DNA of 64,000 nt from DYJB01 sp963777165. GTDB lineage: Bacteria > Chloroflexota > Anaerolineae > Anaerolineales > E44-bin32. The first letter of the stretch is position 1; each line of letters starts with the position of its first letter. Shown in pieces: positions 50,524 through 59,619 of this stretch. A program made the translations under genes and the position numbers. The stretch is from the NCBI GenBank assembly GCA_963777165.1, contig CAVZPO010000026.1, forward strand, positions 62,001 to 126,000. Reading direction: 5' to 3'. The notes under the pieces were generated by a model. That model saw nothing but the letters and a program-made list of their open reading frames with translations. It ran no database searches and had not been told where the DNA came from.

Positions 50524-50994
50524 ATGAGCAAGATCACCATTCACTTCAAACTCAACGGGAAGAAGGTCAGCGGCGAGGTTCTGGTTCAGACGAACCTGCT
50601 GATGTTCCTACGCGAGACGATGAACGTCACCAGCCCCAAGTTCGGCTGCGAGCAGGGCAATTGTGGCGCGTGCACCGTCTGGTTGGACGGAGAACCGGTG
50701 AACTCGTGCATGGTGCTGGCGGCGACGGTCGAAGGCCGGGAGGTGACGACGGTCGAAGGGCTGGGGACGCTCCAGGCTCCGCACCCGCTGCAGAAAGCGA
50801 TCACCGAGCACTACGGCGCCCAGTGCGGGTACTGCACGCCGGGCATGATCATGTCGGCGGCGGCGCTGCTGAAGAAGAACCAGGCGCCCACGCGCGACGA
50901 GGTCGTCAACGCGATTGTCGGCAACGTCTGCCGCTGCACCGGCTACAGCAAGATTGTCGAGTCGGTGCTGGCAGCGGCCGAAGAGATGCGGTAG
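50524..50994 (+). CDS. [2Fe-2S] subunit of molybdenum hydroxylase (CoxS type)
   Basis: A 156-residue two-cluster iron-sulfur protein. The plant-type ferredoxin cluster is bound by CEQGNCGACTVWLDG plus the Cys in SCMVLAA; the second, helical cluster by CGYCTPGMIMSA and NVCRCTGYSKI. It links the Mo site to the FAD subunit. It begins 4 bases after the FAD-subunit stop and ends 6 bases before the Mo subunit. Confidence 0.95.
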   Translation: MSKITIHFKLNGKKVSGEVLVQTNLLMFLRETMNVTSPKFGCEQGNCGACTVWLDGEPVNSCMVLAATVEGREVTTVEGLGTLQAPHPLQKAITEHYGAQCGYCTPGMIMSAAALLKKNQAPTRDEVVNAIVGNVCRCTGYSKIVESVLAAAEEMR

Positions 50995-51000
50995 GAGGGT

Positions 51001-52302
51001 ATGAAGATGACGGACACCAACTACGTCGGGAAACGCCTACCGCGCTATGACGGCATGCAGCATGCGACCGGCAAGACGCGCTACGTGGGCGATATCAAGC
51101 TTCCGAACATGCTGCACGTCAAGGCCTGGCGTTCGCCGGTGGCGTCGGCGCTGATCAAGAGCATCGACGTCAGCCGGGCGAAGAAGATGCCGGGGGTCGT
51201 GGCGGTCATCACCGGGAAGGATGTTCCGGTCAACGTCTTCGGCGGGGAACAGCCGGTGCTGGCCGACAAGGAGATCCGCTATCCGGGGCAGGAGGTCGTG
51301 GTCGTGGCGGCCGAGAGCATCGACCTGGCCCGGGAGGCGATCGCCCGGGTGAAGGTCGAGCTGGAGGAACGTGCGCCGGTCTTCGATCCGCTGGAGGCGA
51401 TGAAGCCCGGGGCGCGCAAGATGCGCCCGGACGGCAACCTGATGACCTTCGGCGAACGCGACCACCTGCAGATCCGCAAGGGCGATGTGGACGCCGGCTT
51501 TGCCATGGCCGATTTCATCGTCGAGAACTACTTCCGCACCGCGGCGCAGGAGCACTCGCCGATCGAGACCCAGGCGTCCATCGCTCACACCGACTCGATG
51601 GGCCGGACCCACATCTACACCGTGACCCAGGCCGTGTTCTTCAACCAGGGCACGATCGCCGCGATCCTCAACAAGCCGCAGGCGTCGGTGCACATGATCG
51701 GCGGGATCCTCGGCGGAGGGTTCGGCTCGAAGAATGACCCCCATGCCGACCACATCTGCGCCGTCCTGTCGCTGTACACCGACGGCCGGCCGGTCCGCTG
51801 GGTATGGACACGCGAGGAAGAATTCATTGGCTCGACCCATCGCGGTGCGACCCATCTGTGGTTCAAGGACGGGGTCACGAAGAACGGACTCCTCCTGGCG
51901 CGCAAGATCAAGATGGTGCGCGACGGCGGGGCCTACCCGTCGACCAACGACTACGTCATCCGCAAGGCGTCCTACGGTGTGGCCGGCCCGTACAACATCC
52001 CAAACGTGGCCGTCGATAGCTACTCCGTGTTTACCAACAAACGGCCGACGTCGTCGATGCGCGGCTTCGGGCTGTACCAAGCGTCCTTCGCCTGGGATGT
52101 GCAGATGGAGAAGATCGCCGAGGCGATCGGGATCGACTCATTGCGGCTGCGGTTCCTGAATGCCATCCGCGACGGGGACACCTCGGCCACGCGGGCCGTG
52201 CAGCACAACTGCGGGCTCGTGGAAGTCATGCAGACAGCCGCCAAGCGGGCGGGGATCAAGCTGGACGACGACCTGCTGGCCATGTCGTCGGCGAAGCGAT
52301 AG
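51001..52302 (+). CDS. molybdopterin-binding subunit, N-terminal half (split large subunit)
   Basis: A 433-residue protein equal to the first part of a CoxL/XdhB large subunit: the alpha/beta hammerhead domain (VGKRLPRYDGMQHATGKTRY onward, to about residue 125) and the first Mo-cofactor domain with GGILGGGFGSKND and TSSMRGFGLYQ. The catalytic-loop AYxCSFR of CO dehydrogenase is absent, so this is not CODH. The frame ends with AMSSAKR exactly where the second Mo domain should begin, and the missing part is the next gene, 14 bases downstream. Nicotinate dehydrogenase of Eubacterium barkeri (NdhL/NdhM) has the same kind of split. Confidence 0.9.
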   Translation: MKMTDTNYVGKRLPRYDGMQHATGKTRYVGDIKLPNMLHVKAWRSPVASALIKSIDVSRAKKMPGVVAVITGKDVPVNVFGGEQPVLADKEIRYPGQEVVVVAAESIDLAREAIARVKVELEERAPVFDPLEAMKPGARKMRPDGNLMTFGERDHLQIRKGDVDAGFAMADFIVENYFRTAAQEHSPIETQASIAHTDSMGRTHIYTVTQAVFFNQGTIAAILNKPQASVHMIGGILGGGFGSKNDPHADHICAVLSLYTDGRPVRWVWTREEEFIGSTHRGATHLWFKDGVTKNGLLLARKIKMVRDGGAYPSTNDYVIRKASYGVAGPYNIPNVAVDSYSVFTNKRPTSSMRGFGLYQASFAWDVQMEKIAEAIGIDSLRLRFLNAIRDGDTSATRAVQHNCGLVEVMQTAAKRAGIKLDDDLLAMSSAKR

Positions 52303-52316
52303 GACGGAGGCGCAGC

Positions 52317-53321
52317 ATGGCAAAGAAACGCGGAACAGGCATGGCCGCCGTGTGGTACTCCACCGGGATGAGCGGCGGCGGCGACCCGAGCCAGGTCGTG
52401 ATCAAGATGCGCCCCGACGGCAGCGTGGATGTACTCATCGGCAGCGTCGACATTGGCCAGGGCGCCCGCACGGTCATGCGCCAGATTGCCGCCCAAGAGC
52501 TGGGCGTGCCGATCGATAAGGTCAACGTGACGGCAGTCGACAGCGACAGCAGCCCGCTCGACACCGGGACGTTCGCCAGCCGGGTGACCCACCAGACGGG
52601 CAATGCCACGATCCTGGCAGCGCGCGAGGCGCGGGACGTGATGTTCGAGGTCGCCGGTGCCCAGCTGGGCGTGACGCCAGACAAACTGGTGGCGGAGGGT
52701 GATCGGATCGTCGTGCGCGATGCGCCGGAGCAGGCGATCCCGATCGCCGATGTAGCCGGGCACGCAACCTGGGTGGATCGCAAGATCATCGCCGGGCGTG
52801 GGTCGTACGGCTGGCCGGTGGCGGAGGTCGATCCGGACACGGGCGAAGGAGAGCCGCTGCACAACATGGCCTACGGCGCCACGGTGGCGGAGGTTGAAGT
52901 CGACACGGACACCGGCGAAGTCAAGGTACTCAAGATGGCGTCGGCGTATGACTGCGGCAAGGCGATCAATCCGCTCCTGGTCGAAGGGCAGATCGATGGC
53001 GGTGCGGCCGGCGGCCTGGGCTCGGCGCTGATGGAAGAGCTGCACCCGTACTACCCGACGCTGGATCACCACCCGACCGGGTTCTTCTCTTATATGGTCC
53101 CGACGGCCAAGGACGTGCCTGAGCTCGATGCGGTCATCGTCGAGATGGGCTCGCGCAGCGGGCCGTACGGCGCCAAGGGCATCGGCGAAATGACGGCCAA
53201 CTCGCAAGCGCCGGCGATCATCAATGCTATCCACGACGCCGTCGGCGTGTGGATCACCGACCTGCCGGCGACGTCCGAGAAGGTGCTGCGGGCGCTGCAG
53301 GGCAAGCCGCCGCGCGGCTGA
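52317..53321 (+). CDS. molybdopterin-binding subunit, C-terminal half (split large subunit)
   Basis: A 334-residue protein matching the second Mo-cofactor domain: VLIGSVDIGQGARTVMRQIA (cofactor loop), TGTFASRVTHQTGNA, YDCGKAINPLLVEGQIDGG and the catalytic Glu in GPYGAKGIGEM. It has its own start codon and ribosome site (GGACGGAGG), so it is a natural second polypeptide rather than a frameshift product. Together the halves give about 767 residues, normal for this family. Substrate unknown; a sugar-derived aldehyde is inferred from neighbours. Confidence 0.9.
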   Translation: MAKKRGTGMAAVWYSTGMSGGGDPSQVVIKMRPDGSVDVLIGSVDIGQGARTVMRQIAAQELGVPIDKVNVTAVDSDSSPLDTGTFASRVTHQTGNATILAAREARDVMFEVAGAQLGVTPDKLVAEGDRIVVRDAPEQAIPIADVAGHATWVDRKIIAGRGSYGWPVAEVDPDTGEGEPLHNMAYGATVAEVEVDTDTGEVKVLKMASAYDCGKAINPLLVEGQIDGGAAGGLGSALMEELHPYYPTLDHHPTGFFSYMVPTAKDVPELDAVIVEMGSRSGPYGAKGIGEMTANSQAPAIINAIHDAVGVWITDLPATSEKVLRALQGKPPRG

Positions 53322-53337
53322 CGGGCAACGCGGACTC

Positions 53338-53365
53338 GGGAGGGGCGGCGTCAGCCGCCCCTCCC
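53338..53365 (+). terminator. hairpin between Mo-hydroxylase and CoxD-like gene
   Basis: Perfect 12-bp stem GGGAGGGGCGGC/GCCGCCCCTCCC with GTCA loop, directly after the Mo subunit. No T-run, so likely partial attenuation of the maturation genes. Confidence 0.65.
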
Positions 53366-53379
53366 ATGTGAGCGACGGA

Positions 53380-54261
53380 ATGCCACGAATGGGGAAGACC
53401 GAACCTGCGATCCAGATCGGGACGGTGGCGGTGCCGGTGAATGCCGGCAGCACCAGCGGCTTCATCCCGCCGTCGCAGGTGTACGTGCCGCCCTCCCAGG
53501 GCTATCTGGAGAAGCTGGCCTACGGCGTCGCCAAGGGCCTGCCGGTGCTGCTGATCGGCGAGACCGGCGTGGGCAAGACGCAGGCCGTGCGCTACCTGGC
53601 CTGGAAGACACACAACGGGCTGCGCCGGGTGAATCTGAACGGGGCGACGACGGTCGACGAGTTCCTGGGCAAGATGTTGATCAACGAGCAGGGAACCTAT
53701 TGGGTCGACGGCGTGCTGGTCAGCGCCATGCAGGCCGGCGACTGGATCCTGCTCGACGAGATCAACGCCTGCCTGCCCGAGATCGCTTTCTGCCTGCACT
53801 CGCTGTTGGACGACGACCGCATGGTCGTGCTGATGGAGTACGACGGGCGCATCGTGCGGCCGCATCCGGACTTCCGGCTGTTCGCAAGCATGAACCCGAG
53901 CGAGGAAGGCCGCTACAGCGGGACCAAGACGCTTAACGAGGCGCTGCTCGACCGGTTCCCGATCGTCATTCGCATGGATTACCTGAATGAGGAGGAGGAA
54001 GTGCGGGCCGTGATTGCCCAAAGCGGCAATCCGGACGAGGACGTAGTGCGGCGGATGGTGCGGGCGGCGAACGACGTCCGGGCGGCCATTCGCAGCGAGA
54101 AGATCTTCGGCTCGTTCTCGACCCGTCGGGTGATCGACTGGGCGCGCATGTCGCTCAGCTTCCCGGTGCGCGAGGCGGCGCGCTTTGCGGTGGTCAGCAA
54201 GCAGAGCACCTACGACGCCGACACGGTGCAGGACATTGTCGACAACTACTTCGAAAGCTGA
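53380..54261 (+). CDS. MoxR/CoxD-like AAA+ ATPase
   Basis: A 293-residue AAA+ chaperone. Walker A GETGVGKTQAV, Walker B WILLDEINACLPE, sensor 1 LFASMNPSEEG, and the arginine-containing ALLDRFPIVIRMD box are visible. In carboxydotrophs CoxD acts with the VWA protein CoxE to mature the Mo/Cu site, and CbbQ/NorQ are related. The position between the Mo-hydroxylase and a VWA gene supports a maturation or activation role for this enzyme. Confidence 0.88.
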   Translation: MPRMGKTEPAIQIGTVAVPVNAGSTSGFIPPSQVYVPPSQGYLEKLAYGVAKGLPVLLIGETGVGKTQAVRYLAWKTHNGLRRVNLNGATTVDEFLGKMLINEQGTYWVDGVLVSAMQAGDWILLDEINACLPEIAFCLHSLLDDDRMVVLMEYDGRIVRPHPDFRLFASMNPSEEGRYSGTKTLNEALLDRFPIVIRMDYLNEEEEVRAVIAQSGNPDEDVVRRMVRAANDVRAAIRSEKIFGSFSTRRVIDWARMSLSFPVREAARFAVVSKQSTYDADTVQDIVDNYFES

Positions 54262-55945
54262 GGCCGACGAGCGGCTGGCCGAAGCGCGGCGCCTGCGCCT
54301 GGAGCGGCTGCTCCAGTGCACGGCGCGCGATTACCAGCTGCGCTTCGCTTTCAGCGACGGCGATCGCCTAGGTCGCAGCCGGATCCTGTCGAAAGCCGAA
54401 TCGCCGGCACAGGGCCCGATCCTGCCGCTGAAAGCCAACGCCTTGCGCCTGTTGGGGCACCTGCAGGCCGAGAGTGCCGAGGTCCTGCGCCAGGCGCGCG
54501 AGGAAGAGCAGCGCGACCACCCGGGGTTTGCCGGGCTGTGGCACGCACTGGAGAACGCCCGCATCGAGAACCGGATGGTGGAGCACTGGCCGGGGATGCG
54601 GACGATCTTCGCTTCGCGGCTACTCCCGAATCTGGGCGGCTCGCTGGTCCGGGTGATGCGCTGGAGCGACCAACTGCGTCTGGGGTTGTATCTCGAAGGC
54701 CGCGGCTATCACGGGGCGCAATACGTCGAGCGCGTGCGCCAGGTGCTGGAAACCGTGGCCGATGACATCCAGCAGGGCGCCAGCGCCGACGGCGCACAGG
54801 CCTCACTGGAGGCGATTCGGCGCATCTACCCCGCCCTGATCCCTTTGCTTCGCCTCGGCGGGTCGGGCGGCGCGGCGGTCGAGTCGGAAAAGGGCGAGGC
54901 GCAAGCCGAAGCCCGGGAGGACCCTCCGGACCTCCAGATGAGCGATGAGTTGTACGAAGTTGAACTTAAGGGAACGCCTCGCGAGAATCCGGATTGGGTG
55001 CGTCCCGGGAGTGCGCCCTGGTTTGAACGCGGGCTGGGGGGAAAGAAGATCCATCCCTCCGCCCTGCGGCCGGACCGCCAAACGCTGGTGGCGCCTCCCA
55101 CCGGCGACCTGAACGCCTATCGCGCATTGTGGGGCGAAGTTCGCCGGGAGGTCGGCTTCCTGGTCACGCGCATGACCAACCTGTTGCGCGAGGACACTTA
55201 CCTGCGCTACGGAGGCCAATACCGCAGCGGCTACCTGCACACCTCGAAGCTATACAAACAGCGGCTGGGCAACTTCCGTCTGTTCGAACGCCCGACCGCT
55301 GCCGAACGGTCGATTGTCTTTCAATTGCTGGTCGACGAGAGCGCCAGCATGCAGGGTGGCGACAAGGTGCAGATGGCGACCAAGGCGGCGATCCTGATCG
55401 GGGAAACGCTCGATCAAATGGGGCTGCCGCTAGAGATCCTTGGCTTCACCACGGCCGAGTACGAGGCGAAGGCGGCGATGAAACTCGGCCTGCGCCCGGC
55501 GCATACCTACCGGACGACGCGCTGCAGCTCGCTCGAGCATCGGATCTACAAGCGGTTCGACGAGCCGTATCCGATCGTGCGACGCCGCCTGACCGGGATC
55601 GAGGCGCGGCACAACAACTGGGATGAAGAACACCTGCTGTTTGCGTATCGGCGGCTGCAGGCGCGCCGGGAGCGCAGCCAGGTGATGATCGTGATCTCGG
55701 ACGGGCAGCCCAACGGCAACGCCGATCACTTGATCGCCACGGTGGCGGCGCTGGAAGGCCAGGGCTGCAGGGTCATCGGGGTAGGCATCGGCGCCGACTT
55801 CGTGCGCCAGGTCTACCGGCGGGCGCTGGTGGTGGACGACTTCCGCAGGCTGGCGGAGGAGCTGCTGGCGGTGCTGGCCGCCGAGCTCGGACGCTCCGCT
55901 CGGGCGGTGAGCGGCGCATGGCCGGCAGATAGGGCCGCAGCCTGA
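54236..55945 (+). CDS. VWA domain protein, CoxE/CobT-like partner of the AAA ATPase
   Basis: A protein of about 569 residues with a TTG start (TTG at 54185 is another option; no ATG is in range). The N-terminal 370 residues are helical, charged and uncharacterised. The C-terminal 200 residues are a CobT-type von Willebrand A domain with MIDAS motif LVDESASMQGG and VISDGQPNGNAD. It overlaps the AAA gene by 26 or more bases, as CoxD/CoxE-type pairs do. It should act on the Mo-hydroxylase. Confidence 0.8.
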   Translation: MSTTTSKAEADERLAEARRLRLERLLQCTARDYQLRFAFSDGDRLGRSRILSKAESPAQGPILPLKANALRLLGHLQAESAEVLRQAREEEQRDHPGFAGLWHALENARIENRMVEHWPGMRTIFASRLLPNLGGSLVRVMRWSDQLRLGLYLEGRGYHGAQYVERVRQVLETVADDIQQGASADGAQASLEAIRRIYPALIPLLRLGGSGGAAVESEKGEAQAEAREDPPDLQMSDELYEVELKGTPRENPDWVRPGSAPWFERGLGGKKIHPSALRPDRQTLVAPPTGDLNAYRALWGEVRREVGFLVTRMTNLLREDTYLRYGGQYRSGYLHTSKLYKQRLGNFRLFERPTAAERSIVFQLLVDESASMQGGDKVQMATKAAILIGETLDQMGLPLEILGFTTAEYEAKAAMKLGLRPAHTYRTTRCSSLEHRIYKRFDEPYPIVRRRLTGIEARHNNWDEEHLLFAYRRLQARRERSQVMIVISDGQPNGNADHLIATVAALEGQGCRVIGVGIGADFVRQVYRRALVVDDFRRLAEELLAVLAAELGRSARAVSGAWPADRAAA

Positions 55946-56059
55946 GGCTGACTACGAGCAAAGCGGAATGCACGGGTGAGGGCCCGAAGGTGGGACGGAC
56001 CCGGGGTAGGGGTGCAGGTCTCTCGGACGAAGACGAAACCTGCTCTTAAGGAGAGTGGT

Positions 56060-57694
56060 ATGGCAAGCGAAGTCAAGGTTACCCCGATGTTCATCGGTGG
56101 GAAGGAGGTTGCGGGGTCGTCGGGCAAGACCGTCGACGTCTACAACCCCTCGACTGAGGAACTGATCGGGCGCGTCCCGGAGGCCAGCCCGGAGGAGATC
56201 GACCTGGCGGTGCGCACGGCGCAGGAGGCCTTCTTGACCTGGCGCGATACACCGGCGGCAGAGCGAGGGGCGGCGATGATGAAACTGGTCAACGCCGTGC
56301 GCGCCAACGTCAATTCGATCGGCAAGATCCTGACCAGCGAGCAGGGCAAGCCCTTCCCGCAGGCCAAGGGCGAGATCAACGGCTTCTGCAGCGTACTCGA
56401 GTACTACGCCCAGGAGGCGCGTCGCATCCACGGCATGGTGCTGGAGAGCGACATGCGCGACAAGTTCACCTACGTCCTGCGGCAGCCGATGGGCGTGATC
56501 GCCGCCATCCCGCCGTGGAACGACCCGCTGCACCTGCTGAGCCGGATGATCGGCCCGGCCTTCGCCGCCGGCTGCACGGCGGTTGCCAAGCCGTCGTCGG
56601 ATACGCCCCTCTCGGCGCTGGCCATGGTCCGGGTGGCGCACGAGGCCGGCTTCCCGGCGGGTGTGCTGAACGTGATCACCGGGCCGGGCGGGCGCACGGG
56701 CGATGCGTTGGTGCGCCATCCACTCGTGCGCAAGGCGGCGATCACAGGCTCGGTCGAGGGCGGCAAACAGGTGATGCGCGCCGCGGCCGACAGCATCAAG
56801 CGCGTCACGCTCGAGCTCGGTGGCCAGTGCCCGTGCATCGTCTGGGAGGATGCGGATCTCGACAAGGCCGTCGATGCGATCACCTTCCAGGCTTTCCGGG
56901 GATGCGGCCAGGTTTGCAACCGGGTCAACCGCGTCTACGCGCACGAGGCGATCTACGATGCGCTGGTGTCGCGCATCGCCGCCCTGGCGGACCGGATCGT
57001 CGCCGGCGACGGGTTCCAGGACGGCGTGGATATCGGGCCGCTGGTGAACAAGAAGCAGCTCGAGTGGGTGAGCGGTCAGGTGGACAAGGCCGTCAAGGAA
57101 GGCGCCAAGGTGCTGGCCGGCGGCAAGCGCGTCGGCGACAAGGGCTACTTCTACCGCCCGACGGTGCTCGGCGACTGCAAACACAGCATGGAGATCATGC
57201 GCGAGGAGACCTTCGGGCCGGTGTTGGCCTTCATGAAGGTCGGGGACAACCTGGACCAGGTGATCGAGATGTCGAACGACACGGTCTTCGGGCTGAGCGC
57301 CTACTTCTTCAGTCGCGATGCGCGCAACTGCTGGCAGGCGGCGCGGCGGATGGAGGCCGGCTCGGTGTGGGTCAACGACATCCACGGCTCGTTCGTCCAG
57401 GCGCCGTACGGGGGCATGAAGCAGAGCGGCATCGGCCGCGAACAGGGTTCGCTTGCCATCGACGACTACCTGGAGTGGAAGACGGTCTACTGGGAGATGT
57501 CCTACGAGTTCGCGTGGCGCACGGCTTTGCGTCCACCCGAAGTAAGGCCGGGCCGCCGGGGGAGACGGTGGGCTTTGCTGCCTGCATCGCCGCCCGCTCA
57601 CCGTCTCCGCCGCCGGCGGGGCGAGCCTGCACCGGAAGGAAAGACGAATCGGAATGAGCAAGCCTGTCGTGCTTCTCTACGAACCGATCCATGA
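56060..57694 (+). CDS. NAD(P)-dependent aldehyde dehydrogenase
   Basis: A 544-residue open frame containing a complete ALDH of about 485 residues. PPWNDPLHLLSRMIGPAFAAG, VTLELGGQCP (general base Glu) and FRGCGQVCNRVNRVYAHE (catalytic Cys in GQVC) are normal; EETFGPVLAF and GSVWVNDIHGSF follow. It oxidises an aldehyde to an acid, overlapping in role with the Mo-hydroxylase. Residues after about 495 (RPPEVRPGRRGRR onward) are not ALDH-like and run through an intercistronic-type hairpin, so the normal stop seems lost and the frame overlaps the next gene by 41 bases. Confidence 0.88.
   Translation: MASEVKVTPMFIGGKEVAGSSGKTVDVYNPSTEELIGRVPEASPEEIDLAVRTAQEAFLTWRDTPAAERGAAMMKLVNAVRANVNSIGKILTSEQGKPFPQAKGEINGFCSVLEYYAQEARRIHGMVLESDMRDKFTYVLRQPMGVIAAIPPWNDPLHLLSRMIGPAFAAGCTAVAKPSSDTPLSALAMVRVAHEAGFPAGVLNVITGPGGRTGDALVRHPLVRKAAITGSVEGGKQVMRAAADSIKRVTLELGGQCPCIVWEDADLDKAVDAITFQAFRGCGQVCNRVNRVYAHEAIYDALVSRIAALADRIVAGDGFQDGVDIGPLVNKKQLEWVSGQVDKAVKEGAKVLAGGKRVGDKGYFYRPTVLGDCKHSMEIMREETFGPVLAFMKVGDNLDQVIEMSNDTVFGLSAYFFSRDARNCWQAARRMEAGSVWVNDIHGSFVQAPYGGMKQSGIGREQGSLAIDDYLEWKTVYWEMSYEFAWRTALRPPEVRPGRRGRRWALLPASPPAHRLRRRRGEPAPEGKTNRNEQACRASLRTDP
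57561..57608 (+). terminator. hairpin inside the abnormal ALDH tail
   Basis: GGAGACGGTG/CACCGTCTCC (10 bp) with a partly paired interior. Similar hairpins in this locus lie between genes, which suggests that the ALDH coding region originally ended before it. Confidence 0.5.
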
Positions 57695-58610
57695 AAAGGC
57701 GCTGGCGCTTCTGAAGGAAAAGGCCGAGGTGCGCATGGCGGCGAGCCTCGATCCAGGCTGGCTGCTCTCGGCCGTCGGCGACGTCGACGGGATCATCATC
57801 CGCGCCAATGGGAAGGTCACGCGCGAGCTGATGGCCGCCGCGCCGCGGCTCAAGGTGGTGGCGCGGCATGGCGTCGGGGTGGAGGCGATCGATCGACAGG
57901 CGGCGGCCGAGCGGGGGATCGCCGTGGTCAACACGCCGTTCGCCAACGACGAGTCGGTGGCGGAACAGTGCATGGGGATGATCGTCGCCCTGGCCAAACG
58001 GATGATGGAAGGCGACCGGGCGATCCGCGCCGGCGACTGGGACTCACGCTACCGTCTGATCGGGATCGAGGTGCAGGGCAAGACGCTCGGCCTGGTGGGC
58101 TTCGGCAAGATCGGCCAGCGCCTGGCGCACATGGCGCACGATGGTTTCAACATGCCGATCGTCTACCATGACGTCGTGGCGTACCCTGAGCCGGAGGAAC
58201 GGCTGGGGGCGCGCCGCGTGCCGCTGCCGGAGCTGCTGGCGTATTCGGATTTCGTTTCAATGCACACCCCGCTGCTGCCGGAGACGAAGGGCATGATCAA
58301 CGAAGCGGCGCTGCGCTCGATGAAGCGCTCGGCCTATCTGATCAACTCGGCCCGCGGACCGGTGGTCGATCAGGCGGCGCTGGAGCGGGCGCTGCGCGAA
58401 GGCTGGATCGCCGGGGCGGGACTGGACGTGTACGACCCGGAGCCGCTGCCGAAGGACAGCCCGCTGCTGTCGATGGACAACGTCGTGCTCTCGCCTCACA
58501 TGGCGGCGCACACCGATGAAGCTTTGCTGCGCATGGCGATGGTCGTGACGGACGTGCTGGCGGTGATCGAAGGGCGTCCGCCGGACTATCCCGTCTCTGC
58601 GCCGCGCTAA
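57654..58610 (+). CDS. D-2-hydroxyacid dehydrogenase (phosphoglycerate dehydrogenase-like)
   Basis: A 318-residue D-isomer-specific dehydrogenase. NAD motif GLVGFGKIGQRLAHMA, active-site Arg in NSARGPVVDQ, Glu in LDVYDPEPLP and His in LSPHMAAHTDEA. It lacks the ACT regulatory domain of SerA, so hydroxypyruvate/glyoxylate reductase or a sugar-acid dehydrogenase is as likely as phosphoglycerate oxidation. The cluster's Hyi- and tartronate-semialdehyde-type enzymes favour hydroxypyruvate. Confidence 0.88.
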   Translation: MSKPVVLLYEPIHEKALALLKEKAEVRMAASLDPGWLLSAVGDVDGIIIRANGKVTRELMAAAPRLKVVARHGVGVEAIDRQAAAERGIAVVNTPFANDESVAEQCMGMIVALAKRMMEGDRAIRAGDWDSRYRLIGIEVQGKTLGLVGFGKIGQRLAHMAHDGFNMPIVYHDVVAYPEPEERLGARRVPLPELLAYSDFVSMHTPLLPETKGMINEAALRSMKRSAYLINSARGPVVDQAALERALREGWIAGAGLDVYDPEPLPKDSPLLSMDNVVLSPHMAAHTDEALLRMAMVVTDVLAVIEGRPPDYPVSAPR

Positions 58611-58629
58611 CTGGGTGGAGGAGAACCGC

Positions 58630-59547
58630 ATGGACAAGCACTGGAGTCACTACTGCACAATGAGCATCGTGCACTTCATGGCCTTCCCGACGACGATCAC
58701 GGGCGACGGCCCGATCGCCGCCACGGTGACCAAGATCGCCGAGGACCCGTTCTTCGGGGCAGTCGAGATCACGCACATCAACGACCCGGCCGAACGGCGG
58801 GCGACGCGGGACGTCCTCGACGCGGCGCATATCAAGGTCGGATACGGCGGACAGCCGCTGGTGCTGCGCGGCAAACTGAACCCCAACAGCCTGGACGAGG
58901 CGGAGCGTAAGGCCGCCGTCCAGGGACTGAAGGCCGGGATCGACGAGGCGGCCGAGATTGGCGCCAGGCGGCTGGCGTTCCTGTCGGGCAAGGACCCGGG
59001 TGATAAGGATCGGCCGACGGCGCTTAAGGCGCTGATTCGGTCCACCGGCGAGCTGTGCGCCTACGGCAAAGAAAAGGGCATCGGCCTGACGTGCGAGACC
59101 TTCGACCGCGTCATCGACAAGAAGGCGCTCATCGGCCCGAGCGACTTCGCCGCCGAGTACGCCGCGGCGGTGCGCACGGACCATCCGGATTTCGGCTTGA
59201 TGTACGACCTGAGCCACCAGCCGCTGCTGTTTGAGGAGTCCGAGAAGGCACTGAGGCTGCTCAAATCGCACCTGGTGCACATCCACGTGGGCAACGGCGT
59301 GCGCGACGAGGGCAAACCCGGCTACGGCGACCTGCACCCGCGCTTCGGCTGGCCGGGCGGCTGCAACGATGTCGACGAATTGGCGACGTTCATCCGGGCG
59401 CTGTTCAAGGTCGGCTATTTGGCGGAGGGAAAGAAGGAGAAGCCGTGGGTGGGCTTCGAGGTCAAGCCGCAGACCGACCGGGAGACGCCGGAGCAGGTGA
59501 TCGCCGGGACCAAGCGCGTGTGGGAAGAGGCCTGGGCGCTGGCCTGA
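58630..59547 (+). CDS. sugar phosphate isomerase/epimerase family TIM-barrel protein
   Basis: A 305-residue AP_endonuc_2-fold protein. Candidate metal ligands are Glu in LTCETFDRVID, Asp and His in GLMYDLSHQPLL, His in VHIHVGNGVRD and Glu in VGFEVKPQ. Members isomerise or epimerise ketoses, keto-acids or inosose; the reaction here is open. The ATG at 58630 follows GGAGGAG by 7 bases and is preferred over the GTG at 58615. It sits directly before the transketolase gene. Confidence 0.82.
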   Translation: MDKHWSHYCTMSIVHFMAFPTTITGDGPIAATVTKIAEDPFFGAVEITHINDPAERRATRDVLDAAHIKVGYGGQPLVLRGKLNPNSLDEAERKAAVQGLKAGIDEAAEIGARRLAFLSGKDPGDKDRPTALKALIRSTGELCAYGKEKGIGLTCETFDRVIDKKALIGPSDFAAEYAAAVRTDHPDFGLMYDLSHQPLLFEESEKALRLLKSHLVHIHVGNGVRDEGKPGYGDLHPRFGWPGGCNDVDELATFIRALFKVGYLAEGKKEKPWVGFEVKPQTDRETPEQVIAGTKRVWEEAWALA

Positions 59548-59619
59548 GCGGCCCGCCTGGAGCCTATCGTGCCGAGAACGCCCGGCCACGTCGCCGGGCG
59601 CAAGCCTGAGGAGTGAAGC

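Noticed and set aside
49653..53321. Carbon monoxide dehydrogenase
   Set aside because: The active-site loop lacks AYxCSFR; it reads TSSMRGFG, so the enzyme belongs to the wider Mo-hydroxylase group.
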